A stretch of DNA of 5,555 bases, from assembly GCA_937877575.1 (NCBI GenBank), contig CALFIZ010000172.1, positions 1 to 5,555 of the forward strand. The letters are read 5' to 3'. The position numbers were made by a program, and so were the translations under genes. The notes under the pieces are model-generated. The model ran no database searches. It had not been told where the DNA came from and worked only from the letters and a program-made list of their open reading frames with translations. Each line of letters begins with the position of its first letter. Position 1 is the stretch's first letter. Source of the stretch: an uncultured Marinilabiliales bacterium (lineage in GTDB: Bacteria; Bacteroidota; Bacteroidia; Bacteroidales; BM520). This document shows, piece after piece, positions 1-5,555 of this stretch.

Positions 1-1
1 T

Positions 2-952
2 GAAATAAACAATTATGATTTAATCATCCTCGACAATATTGAATCCATTTCAAGCGGCATCAGCAATGAAATCGTCAACTTCATCAACAGCGGCAAAAAC
101 TGTCTGATACTTACACCGGAAAACATTGACATTCAATCATACAACGATTTCCTGCCGATGATAAACTGCGGAAAAATATCGGAAATGATACCTACAGAGG
201 ACAAAAACGTCAGCTTCGCGTTTACTTCATCGTTTTTTGACGGTGTGTTTTCAAACACACCCGACCCAGTCAAAGACAACATAGAACTTCCAACCATAAA
301 GGGCTACTACCCTATTATGCCTGTTTCAACGCCTCTCATCAAACTTACGGATTCACATTCCTCAATTCTCAGCCGGTCATCGTCAGGCAATGGTAACGCA
401 TTCATTCTCACCACAATACTCAACAGCGACTATTCTGACTTACAGTTCAATGCGTTGTTTGTTCCCATCATGTACAGGATAGTTCTTTACGGACAGACAG
501 CAAACAACATGAACTACACATCATCTCAGAAAATGATACCGTTGTCGGTTCCGAAAACAAATCCGGAGAATCTAAGCCTGATTTGTTCGGAAGATTCCAC
601 TTACAGCGACTACTCCTTTGAGAGCATCAATGGCAGAACATACGCAATACTCGGCAGTTTCAACGAACCTGTTGCCGGAAACTATTCAGTAATCAGCAAT
701 TCAAAAGTCATCGACGGGTTCTCTGTCAACAACGACAGGGAAGAATCGGAGTTGGATTTTTACACCAAGGATGAAATCGAAAAGTTGACAGAAGGTGCTG
801 ATGATGTGTCCATAATCCGGGCCGACAACAAGGATTTCGAGAAGACGCTTGCTTCAACGCTCAACAACAAAGAATTGTGGAAAACATTTCTTATAATAGC
901 ACTATGCCTGTTAATTGGTGAGTTGGTGCTGTTGAGGCTATTTAAATTTTAA
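2..952 (+). CDS. BatA/aerotolerance-type membrane protein, C-terminal part (5' end outside window)
   Basis: The open frame runs in from the left edge, so the ATG at 158 is internal: the codons from 2 to 157 read EINNYDLIILDNIESISSGI and onward without a stop. About 316 residues are visible. The first 50 ('YDLIILDNIE', 'IVNFINSGKNCLIL') resemble the glutamine-amidotransferase-like fold found in the middle of BatA-domain proteins. A later stretch, 'GNAFILTTILNSDYSDLQ' then 'NALFVPIMYRIVLYG', matches the usual 'keep the gains, fill to full size' segment of that family. The protein ends with one hydrophobic helix (LWKTFLIIALCLLIGELVLL) and a short basic tail, which suggests membrane anchoring with the preceding domain outside the cytoplasm. 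Family members usually also have N-terminal membrane segments, not visible here. Molecular function is unknown; oxygen tolerance is only a historical name. The family call is from memory of the pattern and moderately sure; membrane anchoring is more secure. The stop lies 53 bp before the parC ATG. Confidence 0.6.
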   Translation, partial: EINNYDLIILDNIESISSGISNEIVNFINSGKNCLILTPENIDIQSYNDFLPMINCGKISEMIPTEDKNVSFAFTSSFFDGVFSNTPDPVKDNIELPTIKGYYPIMPVSTPLIKLTDSHSSILSRSSSGNGNAFILTTILNSDYSDLQFNALFVPIMYRIVLYGQTANNMNYTSSQKMIPLSVPKTNPENLSLICSEDSTYSDYSFESINGRTYAILGSFNEPVAGNYSVISNSKVIDGFSVNNDREESELDFYTKDEIEKLTEGADDVSIIRADNKDFEKTLASTLNNKELWKTFLIIALCLLIGELVLLRLFKF

Positions 953-955
953 TAT

Positions 956-987
956 ATTGCTCATTCGTCATGATTTGATTATTTTTG
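956..987 (+). promoter_or_regulatory. Candidate Bacteroidota-type promoter of parC
   Basis: TATTTTTG at 980-987 fits the -7 consensus TAnnTTTG at every defined base. ATTG at 956-959, 20 bp upstream, fits the -33 consensus TTTG at three of four bases. Transcription would begin near 992-995, leaving a leader of about 10-14 nt before the ATG at 1006. If real, parC can be transcribed independently of the upstream membrane-protein gene. The region is AT-rich, so chance matches are possible. Confidence 0.42.
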
Positions 988-1005
988 CAGAGCCAAAATT
1001 TACAG

Positions 1006-3687
1006 ATGGAACAGGAAGAACAAAACAAAGAAGAAAAGACTCAGAAGACGCTGCACATAGCCGACATGTACGAGAACTGGTTTCTTGATTACGCTTCGTA
1101 CGTGATTCTCGACAGGGCTGTGCCGGAGGTAATTGACGGATTGAAACCGGTACAGAGGCGCATTCTCCACTCGATGTACGAATTGGATGACGGAAGATAC
1201 AACAAGGTGGCAAACATTGTGGGCAACACCATGAAATACCACCCTCACGGTGATGCTGCCATTGGCAATGCTATAGTCCAGCTCGGACAGAAGGAGCTGC
1301 TCATCGACACTCAGGGAAACTGGGGCAACATTCTCACCGGAGACGGTGCGGCAGCCCCGCGTTACATTGAAGCCCGCCTCACTCCCTTTGCAAAGGAAGT
1401 GGTGTTCAATCCGAAAACCACTGAATGGACGCCGTCTTACGATGGAAGAAACCAGGAGCCTGTGACACTGCCCGTGAAGTTTCCGCTCTTGCTCGCACAA
1501 GGTGCAAAGGGCATTGCAGTAGGTCTCGCCTGCGACATCATGCCTCACAACTTCAACGAGCTCATCGACGCTTCCATAGCATATCTCAAAAACGAGGACT
1601 TCGTATTATATCCCGACTTCCCTACCGGCGGCAAGATTGATGTCTCAAAATACAACGACGGCAAACGCGGAGGCAAACTGAAAACTCGCGCCAAAATATC
1701 CAAACTCGACAACAGAACCCTTGTAATCAGCGAGATACCCTGGGGCACTACAACCGACAAACTGATAGACAGCATTGTCGATGCCAACAACAAGGGCAAA
1801 ATAAAAATCAAAAAAATTGACGACAACACCGCAAGCAACGTCGAAATAATCATTCAACTCGCAGCAGGTGTCAGTCCCGACAAAACCATTGACGGACTGT
1901 ACGCCTTCACCGAATGTCAGTCAACAATATCTCCGAACACATGCGTCATCCACAACGAAAAGCCTGAAATCATCGGAGTTTCCGACATCTTGAGGATTTC
2001 CACCGACAACACAGTGGAACTACTTTATAAAGAGCAACTTATACGTAAAGCGGAACTTCTCGAACAGATTCTTTACATGTCGCTCGAACGCATTTTCATC
2101 GAAAACAAAATATACCGCAAGATAGAGGAATGCAAGACATGGGAGTCGGTGCTTTCGACCATCGACAAGGGACTTGAGCCGTTTAAACCGTCATTTTACC
2201 GTGAAATCACCACCGATGACATCATCAAGCTTACGGAAATAAAGATTAAGAAAATCTCAAAATACGACCAGAACCGCGAGGAGGAAAAGGCAAGGGGATT
2301 GGAAAGTGAGCTGAAACAGGTTGAAGCCAACATGAACGACATAGTCGGCTATGCCATAAAATATTTCCTGCACATACAGGAAAAATACGGCAAAGGCAAG
2401 GAACGCAAAACGGAAATAGTTTCACTCGATGACATTGATGCGATAAAGGCCGTTGCACAGTCGTCAAAACTCTACATCAACAGGGCCGAAGGCTTCGCAG
2501 GAACGGCATTGAAGAAAGATGAGTATGTTTGCGACTGCTCTGACATAGACCAGATTCTCACGATACACAAATCCGGGAAATACGAAATCCGCAAAGTCAG
2601 CGACAAGTTCTTCGTCGGCGATGACGTGAAATACATCAACGTCTTCCGCAAAAACGATGACAGAACCATCTATAATGTTGTATATCAAGACGGAAGAGGC
2701 GGCGCATACTATGTGAAACGTTTCCCCATCTCAGGCATAATGCTTGATAAGGAATACGACATGACAAACGGAAAGCCCGATTCAAAAATAATATACCTGA
2801 ATGTGCGGCCTAACGGTGAAGCCGAGACGATAAAGGTATTCCTGCGCCCTCGCCCGAGAATGAAGAACCAGTCAATAGAATACGATTTCAGCAAACTGAC
2901 CATCAAGGGCAGGAACTCAAAAGGCAATCTGCTCACCAAAAACCCGATTAACAGGATAACTCTCAAAGACGAGGGAGTCTCAACGCTGGCAGCTCGCAAA
3001 ATATGGTATGATGAGACCGTAAGACGGCTGAACACCGAAGGCAGAGGCACGCTTTTGGGAGCTTTCGAGGCGGATGACAAAATATTCTATGCTACTCCCG
3101 ACGGCAACTGCCATGTCATAAACTTTGACCTGTCAAACCATTTTGAAGACGACCCTGTTGTCATCTGCAAGCATTATCCCGACAGGATTTACAGCGTGAT
3201 TTATTATGCAGGCGACAAGGAACAATACTACGTGAAACGCTTCCAGCTTGACAACAACGATTTTTTCGGCACCATGCTCGACAAAGGCCCGGGCTCGAAA
3301 CTGGTAAACATCTTTATTGATGACCATCCACGAATTGCCTTGGCATATCCTGACAAAAACGACATACCCACCTATTATGAAATGGTGGAACTTGATTCAT
3401 TCATAGATTCCAAAGGCATCACCGCCAAAGGCAAACGACTGACAACCAAGAATTTTGATGAGATCCTAATCCTACAGCCATATTATCCAGACAAAGCATA
3501 CGATGTTGAAGAAGTTAAGGAAGAAAGTCAAAACAAAGGTGAAAGTCAGGAGCAAAACCTAGTCGATGAGACAAACCGGAATAGCAAAGACCCTGTCAGC
3601 GAGAGTCAAAACAATGAGAATCAAGACAATAGTGAAGACGATGTTTCGGCTAACATTGAGTCTGACGGGCAGACTTCACTGTTTTAA
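1006..3687 (+). CDS. parC: DNA topoisomerase IV subunit A (ParC-type)
   Basis: This is the DNA-cleaving subunit of a type IIA topoisomerase; with ParE it passes one duplex through another using ATP and unlinks daughter chromosomes. From the ATG at 1006 it has 893 residues. The breakage-reunion domain covers about 22-440: 'ASYVILDRAVP', 'GLKPVQRRIL', 'KYHPHGD' (77-83), and 'GAAAPRYIEARL' holding the active-site Arg119-Tyr120. 'EIPWGTTTDKLIDSI' and 'LLYKEQLIRKAELLEQ' follow. A charged helical stretch at about 420-465 leads to a beta-pinwheel-like C-terminal domain (about 486-830), in which YYVKRF occurs at 568-573 and 741-746. The last 60 residues are rich in E, N, Q, S and D and end in QTSLF. 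No clear GyrA box (QRRGGKG-like) is seen, favouring ParC over GyrA. A TTG at 985 would add seven residues, but it lies inside the candidate -7 box and the ATG is the more ordinary start. Quinolone-contact positions are Ala84 and Asn88. Frame is intact. Confidence 0.93.
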   Translation: MEQEEQNKEEKTQKTLHIADMYENWFLDYASYVILDRAVPEVIDGLKPVQRRILHSMYELDDGRYNKVANIVGNTMKYHPHGDAAIGNAIVQLGQKELLIDTQGNWGNILTGDGAAAPRYIEARLTPFAKEVVFNPKTTEWTPSYDGRNQEPVTLPVKFPLLLAQGAKGIAVGLACDIMPHNFNELIDASIAYLKNEDFVLYPDFPTGGKIDVSKYNDGKRGGKLKTRAKISKLDNRTLVISEIPWGTTTDKLIDSIVDANNKGKIKIKKIDDNTASNVEIIIQLAAGVSPDKTIDGLYAFTECQSTISPNTCVIHNEKPEIIGVSDILRISTDNTVELLYKEQLIRKAELLEQILYMSLERIFIENKIYRKIEECKTWESVLSTIDKGLEPFKPSFYREITTDDIIKLTEIKIKKISKYDQNREEEKARGLESELKQVEANMNDIVGYAIKYFLHIQEKYGKGKERKTEIVSLDDIDAIKAVAQSSKLYINRAEGFAGTALKKDEYVCDCSDIDQILTIHKSGKYEIRKVSDKFFVGDDVKYINVFRKNDDRTIYNVVYQDGRGGAYYVKRFPISGIMLDKEYDMTNGKPDSKIIYLNVRPNGEAETIKVFLRPRPRMKNQSIEYDFSKLTIKGRNSKGNLLTKNPINRITLKDEGVSTLAARKIWYDETVRRLNTEGRGTLLGAFEADDKIFYATPDGNCHVINFDLSNHFEDDPVVICKHYPDRIYSVIYYAGDKEQYYVKRFQLDNNDFFGTMLDKGPGSKLVNIFIDDHPRIALAYPDKNDIPTYYEMVELDSFIDSKGITAKGKRLTTKNFDEILILQPYYPDKAYDVEEVKEESQNKGESQEQNLVDETNRNSKDPVSESQNNENQDNSEDDVSANIESDGQTSLF
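3523..3614 (+). repeat. Imperfect GAAAGTCAAAAC-like copies in the parC tail
   Basis: GAAAGTCAAAACAA at 3523-3536 recurs as GAGAGTCAAAACAA at 3601-3614 (13 of 14 bases). A partial copy, GAAAGTCAGGAGCAAAAC, starts at 3541. They encode ESQN, ESQEQN and ESQNN in the disordered-looking tail, so the tail may have grown by small in-frame duplications. The copies are short and could also reflect biased codon use in a low-complexity peptide. Confidence 0.4.
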
Positions 3688-3700
3688 TCTTCTTTTATCT
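3659..3700 (+). terminator. Possible hairpin terminator overlapping the end of parC
   Basis: AGTCTG at 3659-3664 is perfectly complementary to CAGACT at 3670-3675 around a 5-nt ACGGG loop, with one further G-T pair outside. A T-rich stretch (GTTTTAATCTTCTTTTATCTT, about 3681-3701) follows after a few bases, across the stop codon. The stem is short (6 bp) and the T-run is interrupted, so this is a weak candidate. On the minus strand the same stem is not followed by T, so it would not end the opposing transcript in the simple way. Confidence 0.33.
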
Positions 3701-3705
3701 TCTAT

Positions 3706-4839
3706 TTAAAATGTAATTGGACGTATAGTTAGTCCGTATGAGCGGTAGAGGAAGTTTTCGATTGGGTGTATTGAGGTGAATAGCAGGTGGTTGGCATTTG
3801 TTGTGTTGTACGCGCAATGAGTTGATGTCCAATAAAAGCCCAAAAACCCGCAGAAGAGTAACTCTGTACTGTCAAAGCAACCTGTTGAAGGAAGAAATAT
3901 GCAATTTCCGTTAGGACCGGTCACAAAGTAGCCGTCAACCCCACTTTGTGTACTCCAGGTCCACGTGCAATTGTCCAATAATTCATTCAGTTGTTCATCG
4001 GTCGGCATCTGCCAGGTTCCACCCAAAATAACATGAGCCACGTCAAAATCTGTTCCGGCAATATCAGTAAGGCCGGCAGCAAATATTGGATCTTCAGAAG
4101 TATCGCACTGGTCAAAGGAACAGATATAAGTGTCCCATGAATAATCCTCCTTAGTTGCTGTATCACCCCATGAATAGTAATTGCCGTATTCAGATGCCAG
4201 AGAAGCACCGATATTGCGGTCAGCCCACTTGGTTCCTGAAGGCAGCCCCAAATCCACACTTTGTACAGTAGCATTATAGACATCGGTAATATAAATCTTC
4301 TGTTCACCGTATGCAGTATCCGCAGTATTGATTGCAAAAGCACGTACATAATATGTTGTTGCACTTGCAAGATCAGTCATAACACATGCGAATTCACCGG
4401 TTTCACTGCCATTGGATATTACGTTATCAAATACTGTCGGGGATTCGGAGGTACTCCAGCATATACCGCGTGAAACCATGTCCAGTCCACCATCATCTGA
4501 GACATTTCCGCCACAAAAAGCGGAGAAATAAGTAATGCCGCTTACCTCACCGGTAGAAACAGTCAATTCCGATGGCTGTCCGTAAAAAATGATATTTACA
4601 GTCATAACGAGATCAAGAGTATTCACTAAACCGTCTCCGTTGACATCAGCGTTCATAATGCCTTGCTCTCCACTAAATATGATATTTATAAGCATGACGA
4701 TATCAAGAGTATTAACTATACCATCGTTATTGATATCTCCTTTCAAGGAGGATATAGACTTAGTCTGCGCATTGAGACCGTTGAATGTGCTGAATGTCAA
4801 AAACAAAGCACATAACAATATGCCGGTTAACTTTTTCAT
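3706..4839 (-). CDS. Secreted dockerin-repeat / Fn3-like / FISUMP-domain protein
   Basis: The 377-residue product starts with a clear signal peptide (MKKLTGILLCALFLTFSTFNGLNA, predicted cleavage after Ala24), so it is exported. Residues 34-86 hold two dockerin-type repeats 30 residues apart, GDINNDGIVNTLD and ADVNGDGLVNTLD. The calcium ligands Asp35, Asn37, Asp39, Asn43, Asp46 and Asp65, Asn67, Asp69, Asn73, Asp76 are all present. Residues about 91-186 look like the Fn3-like module common in Bacteroidota surface proteins ('SRGICWSTSESPTV', 'TTYYVRAFAINTADTAYGE'). Residues about 193-377 match the FISUMP / DUF1566-like domain: 'VDLGLPSGTKWADRNIGA', 'GNYYSWGD', 'GGTWQMPTDEQLNELL', 'YWTST', 'YGLTIRPITF'. 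The mature protein has ten cysteines, seven of them in the last domain, so disulfides are possible. No catalytic motif is recognised; a binding or structural role at the cell surface is inference. No type IX sorting tail or lipobox is evident. The start has no Shine-Dalgarno sequence, normal for this phylum. The gene lies 84 bp after the EF-G stop and converges on parC. Confidence 0.82.
   Translation of the reverse strand: MKKLTGILLCALFLTFSTFNGLNAQTKSISSLKGDINNDGIVNTLDIVMLINIIFSGEQGIMNADVNGDGLVNTLDLVMTVNIIFYGQPSELTVSTGEVSGITYFSAFCGGNVSDDGGLDMVSRGICWSTSESPTVFDNVISNGSETGEFACVMTDLASATTYYVRAFAINTADTAYGEQKIYITDVYNATVQSVDLGLPSGTKWADRNIGASLASEYGNYYSWGDTATKEDYSWDTYICSFDQCDTSEDPIFAAGLTDIAGTDFDVAHVILGGTWQMPTDEQLNELLDNCTWTWSTQSGVDGYFVTGPNGNCIFLPSTGCFDSTELLFCGFLGFYWTSTHCAYNTTNANHLLFTSIHPIENFLYRSYGLTIRPITF
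4591..4740 (-). repeat. Tandem DNA repeat encoding the two dockerin motifs
   Basis: The 60 bases at 4591-4650 align without gaps to 4681-4740, a period of 90 bp (30 codons), with about three quarters of positions identical by eye (45 of 60). The best-conserved parts are GATATTTA and ATCAAGAGTATT, which encode the helix after each calcium loop. Two-repeat dockerins are normally internal duplications; the retained DNA identity suggests constraint or homogenisation as well as shared origin. Confidence 0.75.
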
Positions 4840-4855
4840 AATACATTGATTTATA

Positions 4856-4888
4856 CAATTCTATGTTAGAACGCAAAATAATGGCAAA
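4856..4888 (-). promoter_or_regulatory. Candidate promoter of the dockerin/FISUMP gene
   Basis: Read on the minus strand, TTTG (4888-4885) is followed after 21 bp by TAGAATTG (4863-4856), which matches TAnnTTTG at five of six defined bases. Transcription would start near 4850, about 10 nt before the ATG. An alternative pair, TGTG and TTATTTTG (-7 box at 4881-4874), lies slightly further upstream. The 84-bp gap is very AT-rich, so either match could be chance. No strong GC-rich hairpin for ending EF-G transcription is visible in the gap, so read-through is also possible. Confidence 0.3.
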
Positions 4889-4923
4889 TAATATTAAAAT
4901 CACATATTAATTTATGATATATA

Positions 4924-5555
4924 TTAACAACGGGATGTTAATTTGACTATCTCCTCCTGGCTTGCAGCCGGCATAGGTGAATATTGGCTGAACTCCATGG
5001 AATAGTTGGCTCTGCCGCTGGTGATGTTTCTCAAGGATGTGGCATAGCCGAACATTTCGGCAAGTGGGATGAATGCGTCAAGTTTCTGCGAGCCTTTTCT
5101 GAAACGTCTCATATCCTCGATTCTGCCTCTGCGCTTGTTCAAGTCGCCTGTCACATTGCCGATGTAATCATCAGGGGTGTTGATTTCAACTTTCATTACA
5201 GGCTCAAGAAGGATAGGCTCAGCTTTCATGAAAGCCTGTTTAAAGCACATCTGGGCGCATACCTGGAAAGCCATGTCGCTGGAATCGACAGGGTGATGGC
5301 TGCCGTCAACAAGCACACATTTGACATCCAGGACAGGATATCCAGCCAGTGGTCCCTTGTCCATAGCCTTACGCAATCCCTTTTCAACCGAAGGGATAAA
5401 TTCCTTGGGTATCACGCCGCCTTTCGTGACGTCAACAAACTCGAAGCCTTTGCCCGGATTCGGTTCGAAACGGATAACAGTATGGGCATACTGTCCCTTG
5501 CCGCCGGTCTGTTTCGCATATTTATAATTACACTCGAATGCCGAGGTGATGGTCT
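4924..5555 (-). CDS. Elongation factor G, domains IV-V (5' end outside window)
   Basis: EF-G is the cytoplasmic translational GTPase that moves tRNAs and mRNA through the ribosome after peptide-bond formation and helps recycle ribosomes. The last 209 residues are visible; the frame stays open to the right edge, so the GTG at 5415 is internal. Domain IV begins at 'KQTGGKGQYAHTVIRFEP' and continues with 'KGGVIPKEFIPSVEKG' and 'GPLAGYPVLDVK'. Its tip 'GSHHPVDSSDMAF' keeps the His equivalent to E. coli His583. Domain V follows: 'LLEPVMKVEINTPDDYIG', 'GDLNKRRGRI', 'IPLAEMFGYATSLRNITSG', 'YSMEFSQYSPMP'. The C-terminal part is complete and ends in KLTSRC. The G domain is not in the window, so GTPase competence cannot be judged. 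In many bacteria fusA is followed by tuf or rpsJ; here a secreted-protein gene follows, so this may be a paralogue outside the str operon. For that reason no gene symbol is given. The EF-G family call is very secure. Confidence 0.94.
   Translation of the reverse strand, partial: TITSAFECNYKYAKQTGGKGQYAHTVIRFEPNPGKGFEFVDVTKGGVIPKEFIPSVEKGLRKAMDKGPLAGYPVLDVKCVLVDGSHHPVDSSDMAFQVCAQMCFKQAFMKAEPILLEPVMKVEINTPDDYIGNVTGDLNKRRGRIEDMRRFRKGSQKLDAFIPLAEMFGYATSLRNITSGRANYSMEFSQYSPMPAASQEEIVKLTSRC

Noticed and set aside
158..952. A complete 264-residue gene starting at ATG 158.
   Set aside because: The same frame is open to the left edge and the upstream codons encode sequence that fits the domain, so the ATG is internal.
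985..1005. TTG at 985 as the parC start.
   Set aside because: It adds only seven residues, sits in a candidate -7 box, and an ATG follows at 1006.
1000..1548. A 182-codon minus-strand open frame inside parC, with further ones at 968-1213, 1545-1853 and 2709-3080.
   Set aside because: They lie antisense to a strongly conserved enzyme, show no recognisable domains and have compositions typical of reverse-frame translation.
1006..3687. Annotation as gyrA rather than parC.
   Set aside because: No GyrA box is seen in the C-terminal domain, and the breakage-reunion wording and length fit the ParC-type subunit of Bacteroidota.
4789..4839. A lipoprotein signal for the dockerin/FISUMP protein, because of Cys10 in the leader.
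   Set aside because: The residues before the Cys are ILL, which do not fit a lipobox, and the hydrophobic core continues past it to a normal AlaGln cleavage site at 24/25.
4589..4849. Plus-strand open frames opposite the dockerin/FISUMP gene (also 4261-4473).
   Set aside because: The minus strand carries a clear signal peptide and domain motifs; the plus-strand frames have none.
4891..4927. AT-only inverted sequences (TTAAT...ATTAA and similar) before the EF-G stop as a terminator.
   Set aside because: The stems are five A-T pairs or fewer and expected by chance in such AT-rich DNA.
5413..5415. A separate short EF-G-like gene starting at GTG 5415 on the minus strand.
   Set aside because: The frame continues upstream with the start of domain IV (KQTGGKGQYA), so this is the end of a full-length EF-G.
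1..5555. CRISPR array, tRNA or rRNA, insertion sequence, phage or defence genes.
   Set aside because: No regular repeat-spacer pattern, no cloverleaf-like sequence, no transposase motif and no terminal inverted repeats were found; gaps between genes are all under 90 bp.

Overview
The window looks like ordinary chromosome from a member of the Bacteroidota, most likely the order Bacteroidales. Four things point there: a long ParC-type topoisomerase with that group's wording, a BatA-type membrane protein, a secreted protein with a FISUMP-like C-terminal domain ('DLGLPSGTKWA', 'WQMPT', ending 'IRPITF'), and starts without Shine-Dalgarno sequences but with candidate TTTG / TAnnTTTG promoters. No RNA gene, insertion sequence, CRISPR array, phage gene or defence system was seen.

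Layout, left to right. Positions 2-952 (+) hold the 3' part of a membrane-anchored BatA/aerotolerance-type protein that begins outside the window. Positions 1006-3687 (+) hold a complete topoisomerase IV subunit A gene (parC) with a candidate promoter of its own just upstream. A convergent gap of 18 bp follows, with a possible terminator hairpin over the end of parC. Positions 3706-4839 (-) hold a secreted protein made of a signal peptide, two dockerin-like calcium-binding repeats, an Fn3-like module and a FISUMP-like domain. After an 84-bp AT-rich gap, positions 4924-5555 (-) hold domains IV and V of an elongation factor G whose N-terminal part lies beyond the right edge.

The genes do not form an obvious pathway. 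Two are housekeeping enzymes (chromosome decatenation, ribosome translocation) and two are envelope or secreted proteins. The most useful points for a second look are the quinolone-contact positions of ParC (Ala and Asn instead of Ser and Asp/Glu), its QTSLF C-terminus that resembles a sliding-clamp-binding peptide, the N-terminal placement of the dockerin pair, and an EF-G that is not followed by rpsJ. I see no convincing undescribed multi-gene system here.
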